NCBI GenBank assembly: GCA_000719695.1
Contig: JOHN01000028.1
Coordinates: 34,349-98,348 of the forward strand
Direction of reading: 5' to 3'
Source: Streptomyces sp. NRRL F-6131
GTDB taxonomy: Bacteria > Actinomycetota > Actinomycetes > Streptomycetales > Streptomycetaceae
DNA: 64,000 bases
The notes below the pieces were generated by a model. It had not been told where the DNA came from and ran no database searches. It was given only the letters and a program-made list of their open reading frames with translations. The translations under genes were made by a program, and so were the position numbers. Position 1 is the stretch's first letter; the number at the start of each line of letters is the position of its first letter. This document shows positions 44,666-52,984 of the stretch, piece by piece.

Positions 44666-45949
44666 ATGCTGACCGCCGCCCGTCTGGGCGCCGCCGCCCT
44701 GACCGCCGCGCTGCTCGCCGGTACCGCCGCCGCCCCGGCGTTCGCCGACATCCCGGGCCCCACCACGAGCCTCGGCGCCGCCCCGCTCCCCGACGGCCTG
44801 TACGGCAAGGGCGACCCCACCTACGACGCGGTGTGGCGGCAGTCCCTCGCGCTGACCGCGCTGACCGCCGCCAAGGTGACCCCGGCCGACTCCGCGGTCT
44901 CCTGGCTGACCGGCCAGCAGTGCGCGGACGGCGGCTGGCCCTCGTACCGCGCCGACGCCTCGGCCGCCTGCGACCCGGTGTTCGAGGACAGCAACGCGAC
45001 GGCGCTGGCGATCCAGTCGCTGATCTCCCTCGGCGGGCACCAGGACGCCGTGGACAAGGGCGTCCAGTGGCTCAGGACCGCCCAGAACGCGGACGGCAGC
45101 TGGGCCTTCAACCCCGGCAACCCGGGCGACGCCGACTCCACCGGCCTCGCCGTCAACGCCCTGCTCGCCGCCAAGGTCGACCCGGCGTCCGTCGCCAAGG
45201 CCGGCAAGAACGCCTTCGACGGGCTCGCCGGCTTCCAGCTCGGCTGCGCCGCCCCCGCCGACCAGCGCGGTGCCTTCGTCTACCAGACCGCACCGGCCGA
45301 CGGCACCGCCGCCGAGGCGAACGCCCTGGCCACCGGCCAGGCCTCGCTCGCCGCGACCGGCGGGAAGCTGCCGGTCGCCGGCTCCACCCGGAGCGACGCC
45401 GCGCCCAAGGCCCTGGCCTGCGCGGACGGCGGCGCCACCGGCACGGCCGTGCCGCGCGCCGACTCCGGCGAGGCGGTCGGCGCCTACCTGGCCGCGCAGC
45501 TCGCGGGCGGCGGCCAGCACCTGATGCTGACCATGCCCGGCGCCACACCCACCCCCGACTACACCGCCACCGCCTGGGCCGCGCTCGGCCTGATCCAGGG
45601 CGGGCACCCGCAGCAGGCCGCGGGCGCCGTCGACTGGCTGGCCAAGGAGGGCGGCACCTGGACCAAGGGCGGCACCGACGCCGCCGCCACCGCCACCCTG
45701 GTGCTGGTCGCCCAGGCCGCGCAGCGCGACCCGGCCGCCTTCGGCGGGACCGACCTGGTCAAGCAGCTGACCGCGCTCGGCCCGGCCCCCAAGGCCGTCG
45801 GCACCGCCGCGCCGGCGAGCAGCCCGGCGGCGAAGAAGGACGACGGCGGCGGCATCAGCGGGTACTGGACGCTCGGTGTCGGCCTGCTGATCGGCATCGG
45901 CGGCGGTCTGCTGCTGAGCCTGCAGCGCAAGCGCGGCCAGAAGCTGTGA
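44666..45949 (+). CDS. Secreted, membrane-anchored alpha/alpha-barrel protein, B12-regulated
   Basis: 427 residues. A signal peptide (residues 1-28, cut near AFADI), then about 350 residues of prenyltransferase-like repeats: WLTGQQCADGGWPSY, WLRTAQNADGSWAFN, and WLAKEGGTWTKG. The end is a transmembrane helix and basic tail (LGVGLLIGIGGGLLLSLQRKRGQKL). Human intrinsic factor and transcobalamin use the same alpha/alpha-barrel fold to hold cobalamin. Because the gene lies directly behind a B12 riboswitch and before an ECF importer, a surface corrinoid-capture role is inferred. It has no DUF4430-like beta domain of its own. Confidence 0.75.
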   Translation: MLTAARLGAAALTAALLAGTAAAPAFADIPGPTTSLGAAPLPDGLYGKGDPTYDAVWRQSLALTALTAAKVTPADSAVSWLTGQQCADGGWPSYRADASAACDPVFEDSNATALAIQSLISLGGHQDAVDKGVQWLRTAQNADGSWAFNPGNPGDADSTGLAVNALLAAKVDPASVAKAGKNAFDGLAGFQLGCAAPADQRGAFVYQTAPADGTAAEANALATGQASLAATGGKLPVAGSTRSDAAPKALACADGGATGTAVPRADSGEAVGAYLAAQLAGGGQHLMLTMPGATPTPDYTATAWAALGLIQGGHPQQAAGAVDWLAKEGGTWTKGGTDAAATATLVLVAQAAQRDPAAFGGTDLVKQLTALGPAPKAVGTAAPASSPAAKKDDGGGISGYWTLGVGLLIGIGGGLLLSLQRKRGQKL

Positions 45950-46887
45950 CCGCTGCCGGCCGGCCCCCGGAACCGCGTCCGGCCACGGTTGCGGGCCCGG
46001 TCCCGACCACCGGGGCCCGCGCGGTTGCGGGGCCGGCCGGTGGACGGGCGAACCCCGCCCCGGGCGCGGACCCGGCGGCCGGTACCGCCTCGCTCGAGGC
46101 CGAGGCCGAGGCCGGTTCCGGTGCCGGTGCCTCCGCCGAGGCCGATACCGACGCCGTACCCGACGCCGAGGCCGAGGCCCGGCGACGGGTGGTGCGGGCG
46201 GCCGTGCGGTTCCTGGCCGGGATGATCACCGGCGTGCTGATCCTGCTGCTGCTCGGCGCCGCCCAGGCCCAGGCCGCCGGCTACCGCTACTGGTCGTTCT
46301 GGCGCTGGTCCGACGGCGGCTGGGTGTACCAGCAGCAGGGGCCCGCCGTGCACGTCCCGGCGGACGGCGCGGTCGAGGGCTGGCGGTTCGCCGTCAGCCC
46401 GGACGGCGGGCAGGACGCCGCCCGGCCCGGGACGGCCGGGGACTTCGCCACCGTCTGCGCCGCCACCCCGGCGCAGGACGGCCGCAAGCGGGTGGCGGTG
46501 GTCCTGGACTTCGGCGGCGCCGCCGACGCGCCCGGCGGGGAGACCCCGCCGCAGCCGCGGACCGCGTGCGCGGTCGTCGCGCCCCGGGCCAGCTCGGCGG
46601 AGGTCCTGGCCACCGTCGCCCCGCCGCTGCGGTACGACGGCAACGGCCTGCTCTGCGCCATCGCCGGCTACCCGCGGGCGGGCTGCGGCGACCAGCTCGG
46701 CGCGGCCACCCGACCGACCGGCGACGGGCGGCCCTCGGCGGACACCGGACCGACCGCCGCCACCGGGGCGGTCGCCGCGGGCGCCTCCCCCGGCGCCAGT
46801 GGCCCGGCCCTCGGGGTGGGCGCCGCCCTCGCCCTCGTCCTCGTCCTGGCCGCGGGCGCCGCCCGGCAGGTGCGCCGCCGCCGATGA
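45946..46887 (+). CDS. SCO2322-like membrane-anchored extracytoplasmic protein
   Basis: 313 residues starting at GTG that overlaps the previous stop (GTGA). A long Ala/Pro/Glu-rich N-terminus is followed by a hydrophobic signal-like segment (FLAGMITGVLILLLLGAAQAQAA), an outside domain beginning YRYWSFWRWSDGGWVYQQQGPAVHVPADGAVEGWRFAVSPDG, and a C-terminal helix (VGAALALVLVLAAGAARQVRRRR). I recall the YRYWSFW..GP..PADG pattern from the SCO2322 family of streptomycetes; function unproved. Position in the riboswitch operon suggests a partner of the surface barrel protein in B12 capture. Confidence 0.72.
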   Translation: MTAAGRPPEPRPATVAGPVPTTGARAVAGPAGGRANPAPGADPAAGTASLEAEAEAGSGAGASAEADTDAVPDAEAEARRRVVRAAVRFLAGMITGVLILLLLGAAQAQAAGYRYWSFWRWSDGGWVYQQQGPAVHVPADGAVEGWRFAVSPDGGQDAARPGTAGDFATVCAATPAQDGRKRVAVVLDFGGAADAPGGETPPQPRTACAVVAPRASSAEVLATVAPPLRYDGNGLLCAIAGYPRAGCGDQLGAATRPTGDGRPSADTGPTAATGAVAAGASPGASGPALGVGAALALVLVLAAGAARQVRRRR

Positions 46888-46969
46888 GGCCGTCGACCGC
46901 CTGACCCCGTCCACCCCCGGACGCCGGCCCTCCCGCCGTCCCACCCGGACCGACCCCCTGGACCCCACC

Positions 46970-48163
46970 GTGCCCCCACCCCGCGCCGCCCGCCGCCGAC
47001 CGGCCGCCGGCCCCCGCCAACTGCACCCGGGGGCCTGGTGGTTGTGGGCGCTCGGCCTGGGCGCGGCCGCCACCCGCACCACCAACCCGCTGGTCCTGCT
47101 GCTGCTCGCCGCGGTGGCCGGCTACGTGGTCGCCGCCCGGCGCGGCGACGCGCCCTGGTCGCGCTCCTACGGGACGTTCCTGCGCCTGGGCCTGCTGGTG
47201 CTCGGCATCCGGCTGCTCTTCGCCGTCCTCCTCGGCTCGCCGGTCCCCGGCACGCACGTGCTGTTCACGCTCCCCGAAGTCCCGCTGCCCGCCTGGGCGC
47301 AGGGCGTCCGGATCGGCGGCCGGGTCACCGCCGAGGGGCTGCTCGCCGCGCTGTACGACGGGCTGCGGCTGGCCACTCTGCTGGTCTGCGTGGGCGCCGC
47401 GAACGCCCTCGCCAGCCCGACCCGACTGCTGCGCACCCTCCCCGGCGCGCTCTACGAGGCGGGCGTCGCCGTCGTGGTCGCGATGACCTTCGCGCCGAAC
47501 CTGGTGGCCGACGTGCAGCGGCTGCGCGCCGCCCGCCGGCTGCGCGGACGCACCGACCGCGGCGTCGCGGCCGTGCTCAGCGTCGGACTGCCCGTCCTGG
47601 AGGGCGCCCTGGAGCGTTCGGTGGCGCTGGCGGCCGCGATGGACACCCGCGGCTTCGGGCGCACCGCCGAGGTGCCGCGCCGGATCGCGGTGCTCACCGC
47701 CGCCCTCACCCTCGCCGGGCTGCTCGGCATCTGCCTGGCCGCGTACGGGCTGCTGACGGCGGGCGGCGCGGGGTGGGCGGTGCCCGTCCTGGTGATCGGC
47801 CTGGCCGCCGCCTTCGCCGGACTGCTGCTGGGCGGGCGGCGGTCCGTCCGGACCCGTCACCGGCCCGATCCGTGGGCGCTGCCGGAGTGGCTCACCGCCG
47901 GGTCCGGGGTCGCGGTGGCGGCGGCGACGACCTGGCTGGCCGCGCTCGACCCGCTCGCCTTCGCCCCCACCGTCGTCCCGCCGACCGCGCCGGTCCTGCC
48001 GGTGGCCGCCGCCGTCGCGGTCCTGCTCGGCCTGCTGCCCGCCTTCGTCACCCCGGTGCCCCCGAACACCACGGGCGGCACCCCCGCCACCGCCCCCGCC
48101 GGGACCAGCCGCACCGCCCGCACCGCCCGCACCGCCCCGACCGAGCCCGGGAGGACCTCGTGA
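46970..48163 (+). CDS. ECF transporter T component
   Basis: 397 residues with about seven hydrophobic segments. Typical EcfT features: AATRTTNPLVLLLLAAVAGYVVAAR at the first helix, LPGALYEAGVAVVVAMTFAPNLVADVQRLRAARRLRG (the conserved coupling helix with an RRLRG motif) and AAAMDTRGFGRT (the second motif ending in a basic residue). GTG at 46970 is the best start; it leaves 82 nt after the previous gene. The C-terminal tail is a Thr/Ala/Arg repeat. It couples the ATPases with the S component. Confidence 0.88.
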   Translation: MPPPRAARRRPAAGPRQLHPGAWWLWALGLGAAATRTTNPLVLLLLAAVAGYVVAARRGDAPWSRSYGTFLRLGLLVLGIRLLFAVLLGSPVPGTHVLFTLPEVPLPAWAQGVRIGGRVTAEGLLAALYDGLRLATLLVCVGAANALASPTRLLRTLPGALYEAGVAVVVAMTFAPNLVADVQRLRAARRLRGRTDRGVAAVLSVGLPVLEGALERSVALAAAMDTRGFGRTAEVPRRIAVLTAALTLAGLLGICLAAYGLLTAGGAGWAVPVLVIGLAAAFAGLLLGGRRSVRTRHRPDPWALPEWLTAGSGVAVAAATTWLAALDPLAFAPTVVPPTAPVLPVAAAVAVLLGLLPAFVTPVPPNTTGGTPATAPAGTSRTARTARTAPTEPGRTS

Positions 48164-49809
48164 TCACCTTCGACCAGGTCGGCGTCCAGTACACCGACGC
48201 CGCGGCCCCCACCCTCAGCGGCGTCGACCTGACCGTCCCCGAGGGTGAACTCTGCCTGTTGGTCGGCCCGTCGGGCTCCGGCAAGTCGACCCTGCTGGGC
48301 ACGGTGAGCGGTCTCGTCCCGCACTTCACCGGCGGCGTGCTGCACGGCCGGGTCACCGTCGGCGGGCGCGACACCCGCGAGCACCGCCCGCGCGAACTCG
48401 CCGACCTGGTCGGCACGGTGGGCCAGGACCCGCGGGCGCACTTCGTCACCGACACCGTCGAGGACGAGCTCGCCTACGGCATGGAGTCCCTGGGCCTGCC
48501 GCCGGACGTGATGCGGCGCCGGGTCGAGGAGACCCTCGACCTGCTCGGCCTGGCCGACCTGCGCCAGCGGGCGCTCGGCTCGCTCTCCGGCGGCCAGCAG
48601 CAGCGGGTCGCCATCGGCTCGGTGCTCACCGTCCACCCGCGCGTCCTGGTCCTGGACGAGCCGACCTCCGCGCTGGACCCCGGCGCCGCCGAGGAGGTGC
48701 TGGCGGTGCTCCAGCGACTGGTGCACGACCTCGGCACCACCGTGCTGATGGCCGAGCACCGGCTGGAGCGGGTGGTCCAGTACGCCGACCAGGTCCTGCT
48801 GCTGACCCCCGGCGCGCCGCCCGTCCTGGGCGAGCCCGCCGAGGTGATGGCGCACTCGCCGGTCCACCCGCCGGTGGTCGGGCTCGGCCGGCTGGCCGGC
48901 TGGCGCCCGCTGCCGCTCACCGTCCGCGACGCCCGCCGCCGGGCCGCCGGACTCCGCGACCGGCTGGACGGCCACCGGCCGCCCGCCGCCCAGGCCTCCC
49001 AGGCCGCCCAGGCCGCCCAGGCCGCCTTTGCGGCCGGCACCCCGCTCGCCACCGCCTCCCGCCTGGTAGTCCGACGCGGCCCGGTCCCGGCCCTGCGCGG
49101 CGTCGACCTCACCCTGCACGCCGGGACGATCACCGCCCTGATGGGCCGCAACGGCGCCGGCAAGTCCACCCTGCTCGGCGCCCTGGTCGGCCTGCACGCA
49201 CCGGCCGCCGGCTCGGTGACGGTGGGCGGCCGCACCCCGCACCGCACCCGGCCCGCCGAACTGATCCGCCACGTCGGCCTCGTCCCGCAGGACCCGCGCG
49301 ACCTGCTGTACGGCGAGAGCGTCACCGCCGAGTGCGCGTCCGCCGACCGCGACGCGGGCGCCGCACCCGGCACCTGCCGCGCCCTGGTCGAACGGCTGCT
49401 GCCCGGGCTCCCCGACGCCGTCCACCCGCGCGACCTCTCGGAGGGCCAGCGGCTGACCCTGGCGCTGGCGGTGGTGCTCACCGCCCGCCCGCCGCTGATC
49501 CTGCTCGACGAACCCACCCGGGGCCTCGACTACGCGGCCAAGGCCCGGTTGGTCGAGATCCTGCGGGGACTCGCCGCCGAGGGCCACGCCGTCCTCCTCG
49601 CCACCCACGACGTCGAGCTGGCCGCCGAACTCTCCGACCGCACGGCCGTGCTGGCCGACGGCGAGATCGTCGCGGACGGGCCGACGCCCGAGGTGGTGCT
49701 CGGCTCGCCGGCCTTCGCCCCGCAGGTCGCCAAGATCCTCGCGCCCGGGCCGTGGCTCACCGTCCACCAGGTCGCCGAGGCCCTCGACCGGATCGGTCCC
49801 GCCGCATGA
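48160..49809 (+). CDS. ECF transporter ATPase, two ABC domains fused (EcfA1-EcfA2)
   Basis: 549 residues. First ABC domain: GPSGSGKSTLLG, SLSGGQQQRVAIGSVL and LVLDEPTSALDPG. Second: MGRNGAGKSTLLGALVG, the signature at about residue 425 reads DLSEGQRLTLALAVVLTA (the second SGG reads SEG), and ILLDEPTRGLDYAAK. The linker (around 270-290) has repeated QAA. The GTG overlaps the ecfT stop (GTGA). Energises corrinoid import in the inferred model. Confidence 0.93.
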   Translation: MITFDQVGVQYTDAAAPTLSGVDLTVPEGELCLLVGPSGSGKSTLLGTVSGLVPHFTGGVLHGRVTVGGRDTREHRPRELADLVGTVGQDPRAHFVTDTVEDELAYGMESLGLPPDVMRRRVEETLDLLGLADLRQRALGSLSGGQQQRVAIGSVLTVHPRVLVLDEPTSALDPGAAEEVLAVLQRLVHDLGTTVLMAEHRLERVVQYADQVLLLTPGAPPVLGEPAEVMAHSPVHPPVVGLGRLAGWRPLPLTVRDARRRAAGLRDRLDGHRPPAAQASQAAQAAQAAFAAGTPLATASRLVVRRGPVPALRGVDLTLHAGTITALMGRNGAGKSTLLGALVGLHAPAAGSVTVGGRTPHRTRPAELIRHVGLVPQDPRDLLYGESVTAECASADRDAGAAPGTCRALVERLLPGLPDAVHPRDLSEGQRLTLALAVVLTARPPLILLDEPTRGLDYAAKARLVEILRGLAAEGHAVLLATHDVELAAELSDRTAVLADGEIVADGPTPEVVLGSPAFAPQVAKILAPGPWLTVHQVAEALDRIGPAA

Positions 49810-50657
49810 CCCCGCCGAACCCGCTCGCCCGCCCGGTCCCGCTCGGCCGCCGCTCGGCCCTCGCCCTGAGCCTGACCTCCCTGGTCGGCGTGGCCGGCTT
49901 CGGCTGGCCGCTGCTCGCCTCCACCCGTTCCGCCCTGGTCGGCCACGCCGCCGACGCCCCCTGGCTGTTCGCCCTCCTCCTCCCGCTGCTCCTCGCCGTC
50001 GTGGTCGCCCAGATCTCCGAGGGCCGCGCGGCGGGCGGCGGCGCACCCGGCCTGGACGCCAAGTCGGTCGCGCTGCTCGGCGTCCTCGCCGCCGCCGGCG
50101 CCGCCCTGCGCCCGCTCGGCGCGGGCACCGCCGGACTGGAGCCGATGTTCTTCCTGATGGTGCTGGCCGGGCGGGTGCTCGGGCCGGGCTTCGGCTTCGT
50201 GCTCGGCGCGCTGTCGATGTTCGCCTCCGCGCTGCTGACCGGCGGCGTCGGGCCCTGGCTGCCGTTCCAGATGCTCGCCATGGGCTGGGTGAGCCTCGGC
50301 GCGGGCCTGCTCCCCGGCCCGGCCCGGCTGCGCGGACGCGCGGAACTCGCCCTCCTCGCCGCCTACGGAGCCGCTGCCTCCCTGCTCTACGGCGTGATCA
50401 TGAACCTCCAGGGCTGGCCCTACATCGCCGGCCTCGCGAGCTCGATCTCCTTCGTCCCCGGCGACCCGCTCCCCGACAACCTGGTCCGCTTCGCCGCCTA
50501 CTGCCTCACCACCTCGCTGGGCTGGGACCTCCCGCGCGCCGTGCTCACCGTCGTCCTCTGCCTCACCCTCGGCACGCCCGTCCTGCGCGCCCTGCGCCGG
50601 GCCACCCGCCGCGCCGCCTTCGCCGCCCCGGTCGCCTTCCGGCCGCCGGCCGACTGA
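49806..50657 (+). CDS. ECF transporter S component
   Basis: 283 residues with about six hydrophobic segments. Features: ALSLTSLVGVAGFGWPLL, SVALLGVLAAAGAALRPLGAGTAGLEPMFFLMVLAGRVLGPGFGFVLGALSMFASALLTGGVGPWLPFQML, fitting the substrate-binding (S) component of an ECF importer. ATGA overlap with the ATPase gene. The specificity is inferred as cobalamin or a precursor from the riboswitch. A degenerate copy of its 3' end lies at 58162-58301. Confidence 0.85.
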   Translation: MTPPNPLARPVPLGRRSALALSLTSLVGVAGFGWPLLASTRSALVGHAADAPWLFALLLPLLLAVVVAQISEGRAAGGGAPGLDAKSVALLGVLAAAGAALRPLGAGTAGLEPMFFLMVLAGRVLGPGFGFVLGALSMFASALLTGGVGPWLPFQMLAMGWVSLGAGLLPGPARLRGRAELALLAAYGAAASLLYGVIMNLQGWPYIAGLASSISFVPGDPLPDNLVRFAAYCLTTSLGWDLPRAVLTVVLCLTLGTPVLRALRRATRRAAFAAPVAFRPPAD

Positions 50658-50761
50658 GGGCGGCGCGCCCTGCGCCGAAGCAACCACCGTCGGGCCGCCG
50701 CCCCGATCAGGTACGGCGAGGAGGGCCCGGTCACGATCGGACCGTCACGGTCCGCCGTCAA

Positions 50762-51253
50762 TCACCGACCGGCCCCGGGCGCGAAGTAGTCACGGAGCAT
50801 GACGGTCGTCCATTCGGCCTGGCGCTGCTCTCCGCGAGGCCCCATCTCCCCGAACCACGGCTTCACGTCCAGGACCGGCGTGCCGTCGACGGCGTCGAGG
50901 TCCTCGACGTGCAGGTCCAGCCCGTCGACCTTGAGCAGGCGGCAGCGTGACACGCCCAGCCAGTTCAGGCGTCGCATGTTGCGGTGACCGAAGATCCCGA
51001 CCTCCGGCCACTCCGGGTTGTCCCGGGGCCGACGGGCGCCGAGGTTCAGGTCGGTCGGGTCGGTGAGGTGGAAACGGAAGACGATCTCCAGGTGCGAGAA
51101 ATCCTCAAGACCCTTGGTCGCGTCGGCGGTGAAGCGGGACCCGTCCAGCCGGACGATCGCCCGGGTGCCGCCCCAGAAGTCGTCAGTGGGTTCGATCCGC
51201 CCGCCGACCACCTGGCCCAGCGCCTCGACCTCGAACGTTTCATGCTCTGCCAT
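50762..51253 (-). CDS. TrmO/TsaA family tRNA methyltransferase
   Basis: 163 residues. The family methylates N6-threonylcarbamoyladenosine at position 37 of tRNAs, and in it the catalytic barrel binds SAM. Visible: GQVVGGRIEPTDDFWGG, FSHLEIVFRFH, NPEWPEVGIFGHRNMRRLNWLGVSRCRLL, and GTPVLDVKPWF, the conserved TrmO ending. It lacks the C-terminal domain of E. coli TrmO. GAGGAGA precedes the ATG, and it follows the TPR regulator by 13 nt on the same strand, so they form an operon. Confidence 0.88.
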   Translation of the reverse strand: MAEHETFEVEALGQVVGGRIEPTDDFWGGTRAIVRLDGSRFTADATKGLEDFSHLEIVFRFHLTDPTDLNLGARRPRDNPEWPEVGIFGHRNMRRLNWLGVSRCRLLKVDGLDLHVEDLDAVDGTPVLDVKPWFGEMGPRGEQRQAEWTTVMLRDYFAPGAGR

Positions 51254-51266
51254 CAGTGTCTCCTCA

Positions 51267-52649
51267 TCAGGCTGTTTCGGAAAGGTAGGCGGCAGCGCGC
51301 GCGTCGATCTCGCTGATGGCCGCGCTACCGCGCCGCCGATAGGGAGAGAGCAGGGTACGCATGTCGGCAGCGGCCTGGCGGGTGCGGCCGGACCGCACTC
51401 CGTCCATGGCGTCGAGCGCCTGCGACCAGGTGGCGCAGGCCCGGTCGATGTTGTTCATCTGTGCGTACACGGAGCCGAGGTATCCCAGCGTCACCGCGTG
51501 GGTGCGGGTGAAACTCGTCGCCTTGCGGGTGCGGACGCTGTGGTGGAACTCTCGGACCGAGCCGTCGAGATCTCCGCTGTCGCGCAGGGCGCACGCGGTC
51601 TCGTGGGCCAAACTCGCCTCCCCGAAGAAGAACACCCGGGCCGGCTCGGCGATGTCGTCACTCGCGGCGGACAGGTCGCCCTCGGCCCGCAGCAACGCCT
51701 TGGCGGCGGCGTTCTTGCGCCCGGCGGCGGCCAGGCTCCGGGCGTGAACGACGCCGAGGAGAGCCCGCTCTCTCGGGGAGGCGAGCGCGTACCGATCGCC
51801 GTCGACGGATGCGGTGGCGAGGTCGAGGGCCTGCTGATGGTGTCCGAGGTCGATGGCCTGGTGTGCCATCGCCCGCAGCACGTGCGCGGCCATCGGCGGA
51901 TCGTCGGCCTCGGCCGCGAGTTTCACCGCCTCGGCGAAGTACCGCTGCGCCGTCGCGTGTTGGCCGGCGTCGAACGCCATCCATCCCGCCAGGTAGGCGA
52001 GTTCGCCGGCTGCGGAGAAGAGGTCACGGCGCACCCGCTCGTCGGTGAACTTCCCCCGCAGGTAGGCGGTGACATCGGTCGCCAGGTACTGCACCACCGA
52101 GGTCCAGGCATGGCCACCGCCCCGCCGTTGATCGACCTGCGAGAACAAGGTGGTCATCTCGCGGACAGCTGCCAGGTCGCCAGGACCCACCCGCCGGGTT
52201 GCGGCGGAGCTGCGTGCACTGCCCCGCTCGGCCATGCGTTGCCACCAGTCTTCGCCGGGCAGGGAGAGCCCGGCCACCGAGTAGACCGCCGCCCCCAGCG
52301 CCCACCTGCGTTCCACGTCCACGTCGGTTCTCCCGAGTTCGGCCAGCGCGCTCAGCGTATCCGCGTCCCAGTCGGACCTTTGGGGCGCGGGTGCGATCAG
52401 ACCGATCTCCTCCGGCGTCACGGCCCGTCCACCGAGTGCGCGGCCCAACGCCTCAGCCAGGAAGGCGCCGACATTCCCGGTCGGCCGACCACCGTTCTTC
52501 CAGTGCGTGATGCTCGACTTGTTGGTCTCCAAGAGCTCGCCATGCTCAGCTGCCACCCGCCTGACCAGGCGCGCGATCGCATCACCGGAGAGCTTCGTCT
52601 CGTCGATGACCTTCCGCAGCCGCTCGTTCGGTTCCCTCGTCGGCGCCAA
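51267..52649 (-). CDS. HTH-TPR regulator (NsdA-like group)
   Basis: 460 residues. The N-terminal helix-turn-helix (LRKVIDETKLSGDAIARLVRRVAAEHGELLETNKSSITHWKNGGRPTG) is XRE-like. The rest is TPR-like helical repeats (AGWMAFDAGQHATAQRYFAEAVKLA and others). The layout matches streptomycete regulators such as NsdA. I chose TTG 52649 because GGGAGGTG is six bases upstream; the GTG at 52691 is an alternative that includes 14 more residues. It is divergent from the 34-residue ORF and the epimerase, which it may control. Confidence 0.82.
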   Translation of the reverse strand: MAPTREPNERLRKVIDETKLSGDAIARLVRRVAAEHGELLETNKSSITHWKNGGRPTGNVGAFLAEALGRALGGRAVTPEEIGLIAPAPQRSDWDADTLSALAELGRTDVDVERRWALGAAVYSVAGLSLPGEDWWQRMAERGSARSSAATRRVGPGDLAAVREMTTLFSQVDQRRGGGHAWTSVVQYLATDVTAYLRGKFTDERVRRDLFSAAGELAYLAGWMAFDAGQHATAQRYFAEAVKLAAEADDPPMAAHVLRAMAHQAIDLGHHQQALDLATASVDGDRYALASPRERALLGVVHARSLAAAGRKNAAAKALLRAEGDLSAASDDIAEPARVFFFGEASLAHETACALRDSGDLDGSVREFHHSVRTRKATSFTRTHAVTLGYLGSVYAQMNNIDRACATWSQALDAMDGVRSGRTRQAAADMRTLLSPYRRRGSAAISEIDARAAAYLSETA

Positions 52650-52864
52650 AGCGCACCTCCCTGACGGGCCGTTAAACCCCTTAAACCGCACAGCGTGCCC
52701 AACACCTTACTCCCAGTAGCGATTGGGCGGTTCACTAACTGCATGCCGCTCGCGTGGGGCCGATTCGGGTCCTGGCCCCCTGCAGAGCCGCGAACTGCTG
52801 CGGCTCCAACCATGCATCCGGCATCGGGAGACGCCCCCGCCCACTCGCAACCCCGGAGGAGCTG
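52650..52864. promoter_or_regulatory. Divergent regulatory region in front of the accessory operon
   Basis: It holds a TTTAA-GGGG-TTTAA direct repeat (read on minus) near 52672-52686 and an A/T-rich stretch (52700-52745). Both are plausible sites for the divergent HTH-TPR regulator. Nothing further can be defined. Confidence 0.35.
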
Positions 52865-52969
52865 ATGACGACTGCCAACCGCACACCGCACCCGTGGAGC
52901 CTTACCGGCGCCTCCCCACCTGTGGATCCCGACCGGCCGCCCCTGTGGCACCACCCATCCCCCGTGTGA
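52865..52969 (+). CDS. 34-residue small ORF with strong ribosome-binding site
   Basis: Starts ATG five bases after GGAGG (52855-52859). It encodes MTTANRTPHPWSLTGASPP, then a Pro-rich end (PDRPPLWHHPSPV), no Cys. It lies 15 nt before the epimerase. It could be a leader peptide coupled to the epimerase, or the substrate of the operon's enzymes (for example a glycosylated or modified peptide). The strong ribosome-binding site is the main argument that it is translated. Confidence 0.5.
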   Translation: MTTANRTPHPWSLTGASPPVDPDRPPLWHHPSPV

Positions 52970-52984
52970 GAGGAAGAACCTCGC

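Noticed and set aside
51160..51205. GGTTCGATCC, resembling a tRNA T-loop
   Set aside because: It lies inside the trmO coding frame and no cloverleaf can be drawn around it.
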